Positions 24,597 to 33,908 are shown, counted from the first letter of the stretch. The stretch: 64,000 bases of DNA from an uncultured Lachnospiraceae bacterium (GCA_910579735.1 CAJTUZ010000011.1:49975-113974); one strand, 5' to 3'. The notes: a model not told the origin generated them from the letters alone. A program made the numbers and translations.

Positions 24597-25886
24597 TTAT
24601 TCCACGTAATCGGACTTCACATACGCAATCTGACCGTTGTATTTGATCTTCGTCCAGCCGTCCGCCTGTTTCATGACAAGCTCCAGTTTATCACCGGCAT
24701 AAACGGTACCCAGCTTATCACTGGTCTCACTGGCGCCTTTTCTGACTCTGACGGTTTCAAGCACCGTTACGGTTCCGCTGCTTGCCGTTTCAGCTGCATC
24801 CGCGGCAGGCTCTTCTGTTTCCTGTTCTTCCTCATCCTCCGCCGATGCTTCCATCGTTTCGATATCCTCAAGGAACTCGCTCTTGATATAAGCTTCGCCG
24901 CCCTCGTATTCGATCTTGCTCCAGCCGTTACCGATCTTCTCGATCAGCTTAAATTCATCACCGATCGCCGCCTTGCCAAGTTTATCGGCTGTTTCGCTGT
25001 CTGACGACCTGATATTGACTACATCGGTCGCTCTTACTTTCGTAACGACGCTATATACCGGTTCCTGTGTTTCGCCGGATTCGGCAGAATCCGCTTCCGT
25101 TCCTTCTCCGCTCTGTTCAGGCTGCGCTTCCGCATCCGCCTCCACGAGGATCGCACCGACATTTTTCTCGATCTCGGCGTTCAGATCCACAATAAACTCC
25201 GCCAGCTCTACATTCGTCTTCACCATATCATTATAGGCTACGGTGACTTTGTTGTTCAGATCAACAACATCATCCTGCAGACTGACTGTTCTCATATAAT
25301 TTTCTTCATAGTCGTCACACTTTGTATCTTCAATGATATGATACTGTCCGTTTTCATCGGCACGGGCGTAAAATACTCTCATGCCGGGAACCGGTTCTTC
25401 ATAATCCGTAAATTTTACAGTGGAAGCCACATACACAAGATAGGAATTCTCCACCGGTCCTGTTTTCGTATAAATATCAATTGTCGGATAAGAATCAATA
25501 TATTTTCCTGTCTCTTCGATCCTGATCGCTTCCGCATCCTCAATGCCGTTTTTGATCTGTCTGATCGTTTCCGCGTCGCCGGCTACCATTGCATCATAAT
25601 AAGAATTGATCAGCTCTGTAATCTCCGGCACCGTGTTTTCCTGCAGCGGAACGAGCGGAACATCATATTCGGTATCAGCCGTTTCCTCCAATGTCGTATT
25701 TGCTTCTACATCTTCTTTTTCTTCCGCATCTTTCCTGTTGGCATTGATAGAAATAAAAACCGTGACTGCCACACAGAGTAAAAGAACGACCGGCATCACG
25801 ATCTTGGCATGCCTTACGAACCAGCTTCCTATTGCACTACATTTCGCCAAAAGAATATCCCCTATATTATGATTTGACGTTTTCAT
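24597..25886 (-). CDS. Membrane-anchored protein with two SH3b domains
   Basis: A 429-residue protein: a cytoplasmic N-terminus of ~28 residues, one helix (IVMPVVLLLCVAVTVFISI), an NTF2-like or unknown domain (about 85-210), a short coiled coil, then SH3b domains at about 283-345 (VRATDVVNIRSS) and 370-429 (VLETVRVRKGASETSDKLG), separated by acidic linkers. Extracellular SH3b domains usually bind peptidoglycan. It has a modest ribosome binding site and lies downstream of tRNA-Arg in the same direction with no terminator between them. Confidence 0.8.
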   Translation of the reverse strand: MKTSNHNIGDILLAKCSAIGSWFVRHAKIVMPVVLLLCVAVTVFISINANRKDAEEKEDVEANTTLEETADTEYDVPLVPLQENTVPEITELINSYYDAMVAGDAETIRQIKNGIEDAEAIRIEETGKYIDSYPTIDIYTKTGPVENSYLVYVASTVKFTDYEEPVPGMRVFYARADENGQYHIIEDTKCDDYEENYMRTVSLQDDVVDLNNKVTVAYNDMVKTNVELAEFIVDLNAEIEKNVGAILVEADAEAQPEQSGEGTEADSAESGETQEPVYSVVTKVRATDVVNIRSSDSETADKLGKAAIGDEFKLIEKIGNGWSKIEYEGGEAYIKSEFLEDIETMEASAEDEEEQETEEPAADAAETASSGTVTVLETVRVRKGASETSDKLGTVYAGDKLELVMKQADGWTKIKYNGQIAYVKSDYVE

Positions 25887-25923
25887 AAGCTACAACCTTT
25901 CTTTCTCAAAACGATGAGCAGAA

Positions 25924-25995
25924 TGCACCCGACAGGAATCGAACCTGCATCAAAGGCGTCGGAGGCCTACGTTTTATCCGTTAGACTACGGGTGC
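25924..25995 (-). tRNA. tRNA-Arg (anticodon CCG)
   Basis: The minus strand folds as a cloverleaf. The acceptor stem is GCACCCG/CGGGTGC with discriminator A, the D-arm contains GG, the anticodon loop is CTCCGAC giving anticodon CCG, and the T-arm is GCAGG TTCGATT CCTGT. CCA is not encoded. The closing pair of the anticodon stem is a mismatch. It decodes the Arg codon CGG. Confidence 0.9.
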
Positions 25996-26158
25996 ATATG
26001 TTACAAATTTATTACATCATCCTGCTTATCATACCACATTAAAATCATATTGTCCAGTAATCAATAAAAAATGAAGAAATTACCTGAAAAACTGCATAAT
26101 TTGGCAGCTGCAGGATGATGCAGACTACATGAAAAAAGTTTCATGCGTTAAATACTGG

Positions 26159-27091
26159 TTATAAAATGGAGATCTCTTCCGAAAATCTGTCATAATAATA
26201 GACATTATAAGAAAGTCTTTCTTCCGGATCTACCTGCGAATCGTTGACTTCTTTGACCATATTTTTGAAAAAATCTTTTTTTGTCACGCCATCATCCGGC
26301 ACCAAAAGCACTTCATGAACAGAACTCGGCAGAATGATCAGATTCTTGTTCAGCCGCTTTGTCAGCTTTTTTAACGCCCCGGCATAAAGGAGCGCCGCTG
26401 CCCCAAACACCCTGTCACGGTTGCTTAATACATAGATCATGGAATCCGCTTCGATCGCCGCATCGCAGTCCTCCGGCAGATTCATCTCCTGCCTGGATAT
26501 CCCGCGTTTTTCATTCCGGTCCAAAAACTCGCAGATCAACTGTTTGATCGGCAGAATTTCTTCCGGTTTTAAACGAAGCATATTGGATTTGGCATTTTCA
26601 TATAAAATTTCCTTATCGATTCCCCACATCGCAAGGTGTGAGTTCCGTATCGTAATGGAAGCCTGTCCAAACCGCTCGTCTTCCAGCGCGTAATAGAAAA
26701 CGACAGCCAGATCGTTCCATTTGATAAAAGGAATATCCTTTAACAGATCTGCGTTGCTTTCCCGATGGATAAACTTATACAATATCCTGCTTTTGGCCCG
26801 CTCAAACCGTGTGAAAAATTCCATATCCATATCGATCTCTCTGGCATGGCGCTTATAAACACGCAGAATATCATAAACGATATCTCCAAACGCCCTGCCA
26901 TCTTCATACTCCTCATAAAGTTCATCGATATAGACAGCCGGAGACACGTTGCTCCCTTTTCCGGTAATCATGACCCCATGCAGCAGCACGCCGTTATTTT
27001 TCGTCACTTCGCGCAGTTCGATGTCATAATCCGCTCCCATGATCTCCCGCAGCGCACTGCATATTTTGTATCCGAATTGCTCTAATACCAT
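26159..27091 (-). CDS. DUF5688 family protein
   Basis: About 310 residues, soluble, beginning MVLEQFGYKICSALREIMG. It contains an ~150-residue region with FIKWNDLAVVFYYALEDE and a C-terminal part ending YNVYYYDRFSEEISIL. This matches the DUF5688 proteins common in Lachnospiraceae. The function is unknown, and in my experience they often occur in several copies per genome. The ATG at 27091 follows GAGAGG. It appears to be transcribed alone. Confidence 0.8.
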   Translation of the reverse strand: MVLEQFGYKICSALREIMGADYDIELREVTKNNGVLLHGVMITGKGSNVSPAVYIDELYEEYEDGRAFGDIVYDILRVYKRHAREIDMDMEFFTRFERAKSRILYKFIHRESNADLLKDIPFIKWNDLAVVFYYALEDERFGQASITIRNSHLAMWGIDKEILYENAKSNMLRLKPEEILPIKQLICEFLDRNEKRGISRQEMNLPEDCDAAIEADSMIYVLSNRDRVFGAAALLYAGALKKLTKRLNKNLIILPSSVHEVLLVPDDGVTKKDFFKNMVKEVNDSQVDPEERLSYNVYYYDRFSEEISIL

Positions 27092-27172
27092 ATTGTCCTC
27101 TCTTTCCATTCTCTCCGGACAATTTTCCTGTTACTGCCTGCGCAGCATCTTATTGCAATCATACATACAAGG

Positions 27173-27204
27173 AAAAAGACAATGGAAAAACGTTCCATTG
27201 TCTT
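27173..27204 (-). terminator. Intrinsic terminator of efp
   Basis: A perfect 12-bp stem, AAGACAATGGAA (27176-27187) with TTCCATTGTCTT (27193-27204), a five-base loop and five U on the minus strand. Confidence 0.9.
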
Positions 27205-27237
27205 ATAGGCTTTCGATATTCGTGATATACGGCAGGA

Positions 27238-27795
27238 TTATACTCTGGAAAGATATTCACCGGTTCTGGTATCAATCTTGATCACTTCACCCTGGCTGAC
27301 AAACAAAGGCACCATAACCTTCGCTCCGGTCTCCACGATCGCCGGTTTGGTAGCGCCGGTAGCGGTATCTCCCTTAAATCCCGGCTCGGTATCCGTAATT
27401 TCCAGTTCTACAAACAACGGCGGTTCAATCGTAAACACATTACCGTTATAAGAACAAACTTTGACCATTTCATTTTCTTTCACGAACTTCAGGGCATCCC
27501 CTACTGTATCACTGTTGAGTGCAACCTGATCATAGGTCTCTGTATCCATGAAATTATATAAATCGCCGTCCGCGTATAAATACTGCATATCTTTTCTATC
27601 AATACGTGCCTGTGGGCATTTTTCAGTCGGTCTGAAGGTTTTCTCAACAACACCGCCGTTAATGATATTTTTCAGTTTCGTTCTGACAAAAGCAGCTCCC
27701 TTACCGGGTTTTACATGCTGAAACTCCATGATCTGATAAACATTTCCTTCATATTCAATGGTAATACCATTTCTGAAATCGCCTGCCGATATCAT
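27238..27795 (-). CDS. efp: Translation elongation factor P
   Basis: 185 residues, the standard EF-P length. The KOW-like N-terminal domain has the tip loop KPGKGAAFVRTK, where the Lys may be modified. The C-terminal OB domain ends with VSQGEVIKIDTRTGEYLSRV. EF-P relieves ribosome stalling at polyproline stretches. It lies downstream of the aro genes in the same direction but has a probable terminator before it (27884-27917), so it may be expressed separately. Confidence 0.96.
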   Translation of the reverse strand: MISAGDFRNGITIEYEGNVYQIMEFQHVKPGKGAAFVRTKLKNIINGGVVEKTFRPTEKCPQARIDRKDMQYLYADGDLYNFMDTETYDQVALNSDTVGDALKFVKENEMVKVCSYNGNVFTIEPPLFVELEITDTEPGFKGDTATGATKPAIVETGAKVMVPLFVSQGEVIKIDTRTGEYLSRV

Positions 27796-27883
27796 AAAAT
27801 AATCCTCCTAAGTCTTCACAATTTTCACATTATAATTCTTATATAGTTTATACTATAACATTTTATTTTTCAACCTCTTTCCC

Positions 27884-27917
27884 AAAAAAAGGAGAAAAAG
27901 TTGTCCATCTCTTTTTC
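27884..27917 (-). terminator. Probable terminator after aroQ
   Basis: GAAAAAG (27894-27900) pairs with CTTTTTC (27911-27917) and is followed on the minus strand by TCC and seven U. The stem is AT-rich, so efficiency is uncertain. Confidence 0.5.
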
Positions 27918-27924
27918 TTTTTCC

Positions 27925-28353
27925 TCACTTACCAAGCACATAATCGATCGCTGACAGATACCCTTCCAGTCCTTTGCCGTATATCTGTTTATCACAGGCC
28001 GGTGCGGTCACAGATACTTTCCGGAAGTCTTCGCGCTCCATAATATTCGAAATATGAATCTCAACTTTGGGCACCGTAATGCTTGCGAGCGCATCATGAA
28101 TGGCATAACTGTAATGGGTATATGCCCCGGGATTGATGACAATGCCCTGTGTGCCGTCAAAATAGGCATCCTGGATCCTGTCGATGATCGCTCCCTCATG
28201 ATTGCTCTGGAAGACTTCTATCGTACAGCCTTCTTTCTCCCCTTTATCGGCTATCATCTGTAAAAGATAGTCATAATCCTGCGTCCCGTATATATTTTTT
28301 TCCCGGATTCCCAGAAAATTCAGATTCGGTCCGTTGATTACCAGTATTTTCAT
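27925..28353 (-). CDS. aroQ: Type II 3-dehydroquinate dehydratase
   Basis: 142 residues, the usual length. It has the N-terminal ILVINGPNLNFLG, the lid segment with REKNIYG, and the HISNI and INPGAYTHYSYAIHDAL motifs of the type II dodecameric enzyme. It converts 3-dehydroquinate to 3-dehydroshikimate in the shikimate pathway. It is the last aro gene of the series aroE-aroK-aroQ. Confidence 0.95.
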   Translation of the reverse strand: MKILVINGPNLNFLGIREKNIYGTQDYDYLLQMIADKGEKEGCTIEVFQSNHEGAIIDRIQDAYFDGTQGIVINPGAYTHYSYAIHDALASITVPKVEIHISNIMEREDFRKVSVTAPACDKQIYGKGLEGYLSAIDYVLGK

Positions 28354-28446
28354 TTATTATCCATGCTCCTTTCTTCGCTTCTCCCAATTTGCAGGCAGTT
28401 GAAAACTTCGTTTTCACAGCCGGTTTTACAGCCGTCTGTTTTCTTC

Positions 28447-28959
28447 CTATTCAGACACTGCCTTCTCGATCTCGTCCAGAATAGTATCAAAATCTTTATG
28501 GTCTACATCGATGACGATATCGGCAGCCATTTCATATACGCTCACCCGTTCCTTCAATAACTTTCGTATCTTTTCTTTCGGGTTTTCTCCCTGTAAAAGC
28601 GGCCTTGACGTATCATGTTTTACCCGTTCATAAATCGTTTCCGCTTCGGCACGCAGATAGACGACCGTACCCAGTTTTTTAAGAAGCGCGTGATTTTCTT
28701 CCCGTATCGGCAGACCGCCGCCTGTGGAAATGATCTTATGTTTCATCGTCCGCAGCAGTTTCTTTAAACACGCCGTTTCCAGCTCCCTGAAATAATTTTC
28801 ACCATCCGCGGCAAAAATCTCGGAAATAGTTCTGCCCTCTTCTTTTTCTATCAGTTTATCCGTATCTTCCATAGCCCGGCGCAGACGGTAAGAAAGCCTG
28901 ATGCCTACCGTAGACTTGCCGCTTCCCATGAAACCGATCAGAATAATATTGTCCATCAT
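28447..28959 (-). CDS. aroK: Shikimate kinase
   Basis: About 170 residues with the P-loop GFMGSGKSTVG, the shikimate-binding Asp in MEDTDK, and ISTGGGLPIRE. It phosphorylates shikimate to shikimate-3-phosphate. I start at 28959, behind AGAGG; the second ATG at 28956 is equally possible. The longer frame to 29115 would overlap aroE by ~90 bases and is rejected. Confidence 0.93.
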   Translation of the reverse strand: MMDNIILIGFMGSGKSTVGIRLSYRLRRAMEDTDKLIEKEEGRTISEIFAADGENYFRELETACLKKLLRTMKHKIISTGGGLPIREENHALLKKLGTVVYLRAEAETIYERVKHDTSRPLLQGENPKEKIRKLLKERVSVYEMAADIVIDVDHKDFDTILDEIEKAVSE

Positions 28960-29026
28960 GGTATCCTCTTTATGTTTTCTCTTTGTACTTTTCCTATTCA
29001 GTCCGCCGTTTCCAGGCTGTCCTCCG

Positions 29027-29890
29027 TTACAGACCCATGGCGCGGCGCAGTTTATCATAAACAAGCGCGGCTCTCTCTTCGGTGATCTTAACCTGATTCC
29101 AGAGTTCATAGGCATCGATTCCCTGATAAAGCAGCATCTTCAGTCCATTATAAGCCTTTCCGCCCGCCTCTGCCACCAACTTCATAAATCTGGTCGTAAA
29201 CGGTTTGTAGATCAGATCGAATCCGGTATGTATCTTCTTGTAAAATGCCGCATCTTCTATGACTGCATCCTCATCATGCGGCGAGAGACCGACCGAAGTG
29301 CCCTGAATGGCCAGAAATTTTTGGTCCGGCAGTTTCGGATGGTCGGAAAGCAGCATCGGATGCACCAGTTTCCTTCCGAATGCGCCGTTTACCTCATCTG
29401 CAACCTGTACGGCCTTGTCCATCGAGCGATTCAGCAAATACACTCCCGACGCATTTTTCGCACCGCATAGAAAAGCTGCCGACCTTGCCGCACCGCCCGC
29501 TCCAAGAAGAATGATCTCTTCTCCCTCTAAACGGATCCCTTCGCTTAACATGGCACGGTAAAGACCGTTCACATCCGTATTATATCCTTTATAGCCGCCC
29601 TGCGTGCGGACCAATGTATTGACCGCCCCTATCCGGGCCGCCAGTTCGTCTGTTTCCACAAGTGCGTCCATCACTTCACTTTTATAGGGGACCGTTACGT
29701 TCAGTCCGAGTATGTCCAGGGCATAGGCTCCCCGCACTGCCTCCGCCACCCTGCCCGCTTCTACGGGAAACGGAACATAGACCAGATTGTGTCCGCATTC
29801 CTCCGCCAATGTGTTATGAATGACCGGCGATAATGTATGTTCTACCGGATTGCCGATCAGTCCGCATGTTCTTGTTTTCCCATTAATCAT
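29027..29890 (-). CDS. aroE: Shikimate dehydrogenase
   Basis: 287 residues with the shikimate-binding NPVEHTLSPVIHN, the catalytic Lys in NVTVPYKSEVM, the nucleotide-binding LLGAGGAARSAAF and the C-terminal MLLYQGIDAYELW. It reduces 3-dehydroshikimate to shikimate with NADPH. Its start overlaps the end of the YD-repeat lipoprotein gene by eight bases, which implies coupled translation with an unrelated surface protein. Confidence 0.95.
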   Translation of the reverse strand: MINGKTRTCGLIGNPVEHTLSPVIHNTLAEECGHNLVYVPFPVEAGRVAEAVRGAYALDILGLNVTVPYKSEVMDALVETDELAARIGAVNTLVRTQGGYKGYNTDVNGLYRAMLSEGIRLEGEEIILLGAGGAARSAAFLCGAKNASGVYLLNRSMDKAVQVADEVNGAFGRKLVHPMLLSDHPKLPDQKFLAIQGTSVGLSPHDEDAVIEDAAFYKKIHTGFDLIYKPFTTRFMKLVAEAGGKAYNGLKMLLYQGIDAYELWNQVKITEERAALVYDKLRRAMGL

Positions 29891-32387
29891 ATCGTTCCTC
29901 CAAACTGTGCCAGTCGATATTGTTGTCCGGTATCTCGATCATACGATCCGCGATATCATAATATTCTCCGGCACTGATCTCTTTTTTGACGAAACGGCTG
30001 CTATCTGCCATATTGTATGATCTGCCGTATTCTCCGTTGTCCGGATCGATCTGATAATCCCCCAGAAGGACAGTCTCTGTCCCCTTTCCATCCGGGAAAT
30101 AGTACTCCACCCCATTGCCCCATACATGGCCGCCGAAATCACAGCAGATTCCTGTCTTTTTTCCGTATTTTACGAGATACGCACCGCCGTTACCGCCGAC
30201 GGCTTCACAGATTATTTTTAAAATGCCATGGTCGTACTGAATCACGTACAGCTTGTCCGGATTGCATCTGATGAGGAGTTCTTCGCAGCCATCGCCCGTA
30301 ACATCCAAAAAAGCATAGAGCGGAAACTTTTTACCATATATATCGCTGGAAAAATTGACCAGATCCGTGATCGTCTCTTCCACGATCCTGCATCCCTGGT
30401 TTTCCTCACCGCTAATCATGTCAGCATAACAGCGAACCACCTCTTTTCCTTCCAGAAAACTGCCTAACATTTCTCTCTGCCGGTTCCGGTATTCCTCCGA
30501 TACGGCATCCGCATGTAAAAGATCCGCTGCTTCCGGTTCTATATCGCCTATATAGCGATATTCATATGCAATCTGTTTTTCGGCTCTTACGATGCCGTTT
30601 TCATACAGGTACTGCGTCGTCACATTGCCAAACTCATCATACACATTCTCATAATACCGGAATAATACGCCATCGGCATCATAATCATTCTCTCTTGTCA
30701 CCTTTCCGGCCGCATCATATTCCGTTTCTTTACAGACAATCATATTGTCATCGGCATCATATCCTTTATAGCCCGCCGGCAGTCCGTTTTCGTGATATTC
30801 CGTCCCGCTCCGGTAGAAAACGGCCCCCGTTTCATCATACAGACAAAATGCCGTTTCATTACCGTTGTCGTCATATTCTCTTTCCCAGATGTAACCGTTT
30901 CTTTCTCTGTCTTCACCAGTATTGACATAACGATACGCTGTCTGATTTCCGCTGTCATCATATGCCCATTCCGTGACACTATGATAGCTGAGATTGCCTT
31001 GTCCATCATGTACAGTCGTTTCATATAATGTTACTCTTCCCTCTTCGTCATACGTACGATCATATTCGAAAACTATGGTTTTATTTGCTTCGTCGACTTC
31101 ATCTTTGATGTATGTCGTTATTATCCTTTTTACCTCTAATCCGTTCTCATCATATGTATATTCATGTATGGAAATGAGATCATCTTCTCTGTCATAAGCC
31201 GCAAATCTGACCTCATTTCCATTCTCGTCATATTCCCGCTCATATCGGTAATCCACTTGCATGCCATCATAATGGACATAACTGACAGGCTCCGGATGTC
31301 CATCATATTCGCTCTCCCATTTCAAAGCAATTTTTCCTGTCTCATCCCATCTTACCAGTCCGGTCCAGTTTCCATCCTTGTCATATTCTTCTTCTATCTT
31401 ACCGGTTATTTCTCCGGAAGCATCGTAATATGTAATTTTAATCTCATTTCCCTGCCCGTCATACTCGATTACATCGCTGCTTTTGCCCATACTGTTACTC
31501 CGGTATACCGTAGAACATATCTTATTTCCCTGCGCATCGTATTCCGTTTCCGTTTCTGTTTTCTCCGTCACTTTTCCGTTTTTGTCAAACACGATAACCT
31601 GTGCCTGCTCTCCGTAAACATCATACGCATATGCCGTCCGCTTCCTGATGCTCCCTTCCTCGTCGTAACTTATTTCTTCCGTTTTATTGCCGTTCTCATC
31701 ATAGGCACATTTCCAATGGTAAATACATTCGCCGTTTCCATCTTCATCATAGCTTATACTCTGGCATTCGCTTTGCCGGCCGTCTTCATCATACTGACTT
31801 TCTACAGTCCTGCATAAATTTCCGCCGGCGCCGTATTCTGCCGTCCTGATCTCGTTTCCGTTCCTGTCCCGCTCTATTTCGCGCCCGTGCAGAATGTTTC
31901 CATCTTCATCATACTCGTTTTGTACGATTTTGGTCCTGACCGCCGCCACCCCTGCCCAGACATACTCTTTCCGCCAAAGAAGCGCATCCGTACCACACTC
32001 TGCGATTCCTTCATCGAGTATGGCAAGTGCGCCGGATACATCATCCATCTGCAGATAAGCATCCGCCGCCCCCTGATACGCCTCTTCCCGGTCCCTTTCC
32101 AATTCTATGGCCCTTTCATAGCAGGCAAGCGCCGTTTCCGGGTTCTGCTTTACAAGATAGCCTGCTGCAAGCGCAATGTGATCTTCATATGTTTCCGGGA
32201 CAAAGACCTTCTCATTTTCCTGCCGCAGCGCCTGTTCGTCCGCAAGATCTGACACACTTGTCATACACTGCGGCGGTTCTGCCCCATATCCGCCGCATCC
32301 GCTGAAAAATATTGCGGAAGCGGAAAACATTGTGCATAATACCGCTGTTTTCTTTACCAGTCTGCTTCTATGGATGAATCCCGGCAT
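29883..32387 (-). CDS. Large lipoprotein with TPR segment and YD-type repeats
   Basis: An 834-residue exported lipoprotein. The signal peptide ends in a lipobox-like FSGC with Cys31. Residues about 70-135 form TPR-like helices (NPETALACYERAIELERD). About 155-650 hold more than twenty short repeats of the form YDxxGN (for example YDENGNKTEE and YDDNGNETAF), like the YD repeats of RHS/wall-associated proteins or MORN-like sheets. A C-terminal domain of ~160 residues (LYAFLDVTGDGCEELLIRC) resembles beta-propeller/VCBS-like surface proteins. The ATG follows AAGGGG. Its end overlaps aroE. It lies between yqeG and aroE. Function unknown; a surface binding role is likely. Confidence 0.85.
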   Translation of the reverse strand: MPGFIHRSRLVKKTAVLCTMFSASAIFFSGCGGYGAEPPQCMTSVSDLADEQALRQENEKVFVPETYEDHIALAAGYLVKQNPETALACYERAIELERDREEAYQGAADAYLQMDDVSGALAILDEGIAECGTDALLWRKEYVWAGVAAVRTKIVQNEYDEDGNILHGREIERDRNGNEIRTAEYGAGGNLCRTVESQYDEDGRQSECQSISYDEDGNGECIYHWKCAYDENGNKTEEISYDEEGSIRKRTAYAYDVYGEQAQVIVFDKNGKVTEKTETETEYDAQGNKICSTVYRSNSMGKSSDVIEYDGQGNEIKITYYDASGEITGKIEEEYDKDGNWTGLVRWDETGKIALKWESEYDGHPEPVSYVHYDGMQVDYRYEREYDENGNEVRFAAYDREDDLISIHEYTYDENGLEVKRIITTYIKDEVDEANKTIVFEYDRTYDEEGRVTLYETTVHDGQGNLSYHSVTEWAYDDSGNQTAYRYVNTGEDRERNGYIWEREYDDNGNETAFCLYDETGAVFYRSGTEYHENGLPAGYKGYDADDNMIVCKETEYDAAGKVTRENDYDADGVLFRYYENVYDEFGNVTTQYLYENGIVRAEKQIAYEYRYIGDIEPEAADLLHADAVSEEYRNRQREMLGSFLEGKEVVRCYADMISGEENQGCRIVEETITDLVNFSSDIYGKKFPLYAFLDVTGDGCEELLIRCNPDKLYVIQYDHGILKIICEAVGGNGGAYLVKYGKKTGICCDFGGHVWGNGVEYYFPDGKGTETVLLGDYQIDPDNGEYGRSYNMADSSRFVKKEISAGEYYDIADRMIEIPDNNIDWHSLEERYD

Positions 32388-32425
32388 GTTTTCCCCTTTT
32401 GTTTTATCTTTACATGATCCTCATT

Positions 32426-32944
32426 TTACCATTCACTTTTATTTTCCGCTGCCTGTTTTTTCTGATAAAAAAATAAAACGATCTTCTCCAGAAACCTTTT
32501 CAATACAATCTGGATCTCTTCTTTGGGATGGATCGGTTTCACGAGGTACGTTCTGATCCCTGCCTTTTTCGCTCCCCAGACATCCGTAAAAAGCTGGTCT
32601 CCGACAAACAGCGTATTCTCCGGCGTCGTCTTCATCTCCTGCATTGCTCTTTGATAACTTTCCGGAAACGGCTTATTGGCTTTAAAAATATAGCCGGTCT
32701 TTACTTTGTCGTTAAAGGTCTTTACCCGCGGCTCTTTATTATTCGATAAAAGCATGCTCCGAAAACCGATGCGCCGCAGTCTTTCAAACAGCGCAATGCT
32801 TCTTTCATCCGCCGGCGCGCCATGCGGCACTAACGTATTATCAATATCAAAAATAATTCCCCGGTATCCCTGCTCATACAGTTTTTCATAATCGATTCCG
32901 TATGCCGAGTCCAGATACACATCCGGATAAAAACGTTCCAACAT
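32426..32944 (-). CDS. yqeG: YqeG family HAD IIIA-type phosphatase
   Basis: About 172 residues with the HAD motif I IIFDIDNTLVPHG, motif II LLSNNKE, and the Lys and acidic motifs in NKPFPESYQRAM and FVGDQLFTDVWGAKKAG. Firmicutes often place yqeG next to aroE and ribosome-assembly genes; here the YD-repeat gene lies between yqeG and aroE. I use the ATG at 32944 (AGGAGAG upstream) rather than the adjacent TTG. The substrate is unknown. Confidence 0.9.
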   Translation of the reverse strand: MLERFYPDVYLDSAYGIDYEKLYEQGYRGIIFDIDNTLVPHGAPADERSIALFERLRRIGFRSMLLSNNKEPRVKTFNDKVKTGYIFKANKPFPESYQRAMQEMKTTPENTLFVGDQLFTDVWGAKKAGIRTYLVKPIHPKEEIQIVLKRFLEKIVLFFYQKKQAAENKSEW

Positions 32945-33007
32945 CAATCTCTCTCCTATCCAAAAACACCCTGCGTCTGCGCAAGGTGTAAAATGTTTTC
33001 CGATATT

Positions 33008-33277
33008 TTATAAGTTTTTTACAATATGATTATATCTTGCCGTAAAGATCATTTTAACAATCGTACTGCAAAGCATGAGCAGAATATCCCAGAACAAAAA
33101 CATATACGCATTCTGTGTAAATGCCTCATACCACGTCACACCGCTCCATATCTTGCCGCCGAAAAAAATAAACAGCAGCAGCAATAATGCAATTATCATA
33201 AAAAACCAACGAAAACCATTGGCTATTGTCATCGGCACACTGGCCTTTGCAACAATTTCTTTTTGCTCATTCGTCAT
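33008..33277 (-). CDS. Small membrane protein (89 aa)
   Basis: It has two clear hydrophobic helices (WFFMIIALLLLLFIFFG, and FLFWDILLMLCSTIVKMIF) and a basic C-terminus. The ribosome binding site is weak. It lies between nrdR and yqeG. I recognise no family. Confidence 0.65.
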   Translation of the reverse strand: MTNEQKEIVAKASVPMTIANGFRWFFMIIALLLLLFIFFGGKIWSGVTWYEAFTQNAYMFLFWDILLMLCSTIVKMIFTARYNHIVKNL

Positions 33278-33293
33278 AGTTTACACTAATTCC

Positions 33294-33334
33294 TGCGCCT
33301 TTCTCTCAATCTGCGGTATTGGCTGCCAAAACAC
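33294..33334. repeat. Short dispersed repeat, copy A
   Basis: About 40 bases centred on CTCTCAATCTGCGG and GCCAAAACAC closely resemble 48454-48492, with a few substitutions and small gaps. Both copies lie in intergenic gaps, in the same orientation relative to the flanking minus-strand genes. Confidence 0.5.
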
Positions 33335-33339
33335 ATCTC

Positions 33340-33810
33340 TTATCCGATACTGACATCGGATGTGTCAAGCACCTTCTTAAGCTCATCCATAAACGTATTG
33401 ATATCCTTAAATTCGCGGTAAACCGACGCGAATCTGACATAAGCAACCGCTTCCAAATCCTTTAACTTGTTCATGACAAGCTCTCCGATCACCTGGCTCG
33501 GAATCTCTTTTTCTTCTCTGTTGAAAATTTCTGTCTCCACCTCGTCGATCAGCTGATTGATCCGGTTGGCGCTGATGGGTCTTTTGTGACATGCACGCAG
33601 TACGCCGGCTTCTATCTTACTCCTGTCATATGTCTCTCTGTTATTGTCCTTTTTAATAATGATAAGCGGAATCGTCTCCACTTTCTCATATGTCGTAAAA
33701 CGCTTTTCACACTCGTCGCAGACGCGTCTTCTTCTGATCGAATTATTTTCCTCTGCCGGCCTGCTGTCGATCACTCTCGTATTCTCATGACCACAAAATG
33801 GACATTTCAT
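33340..33810 (-). CDS. nrdR: Transcriptional repressor NrdR
   Basis: 156 residues, the family length. A zinc ribbon at the N-terminus (CPFCGHENTRVIDSR and CDECEKRF) is followed by an ATP-cone (IIKKDNNRETYDRSKIEAGV). NrdR represses ribonucleotide reductase genes in response to dATP/ATP. The ATG follows GGGGG. It lies near ylmC and the sporulation sigma genes, its usual neighbourhood in Clostridia. Confidence 0.96.
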   Translation of the reverse strand: MKCPFCGHENTRVIDSRPAEENNSIRRRRVCDECEKRFTTYEKVETIPLIIIKKDNNRETYDRSKIEAGVLRACHKRPISANRINQLIDEVETEIFNREEKEIPSQVIGELVMNKLKDLEAVAYVRFASVYREFKDINTFMDELKKVLDTSDVSIG

Positions 33811-33908
33811 CCCGTATCCCCCTGCTCATAAATTCTTCTATCCCTTCCAATATTATCACATAATAAAATTATTATGTCAACCCGAAAGTTTGCTCCCTGC
33901 TCATACCA

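Noticed and set aside
26128..26146. CATGAAA/TTTCATG hairpin just after the DUF5688 gene
   Set aside because: The stem is short and AT-only with no proper U-run in the right direction, so I do not call it a terminator.
29883..32387. Tandem DNA repeat or CRISPR-like array suggested by the recurring CATCATATTC pattern
   Set aside because: The pattern comes from codons for the YDxxGN protein repeats; spacing and sequence vary and there are no conserved direct repeats with spacers.
29883..32387. RHS polymorphic toxin
   Set aside because: YD-like repeats are present, but the RHS core motif, a C-terminal toxin domain and an adjacent immunity gene are not seen; the C-terminus looks like a conserved surface-protein domain.
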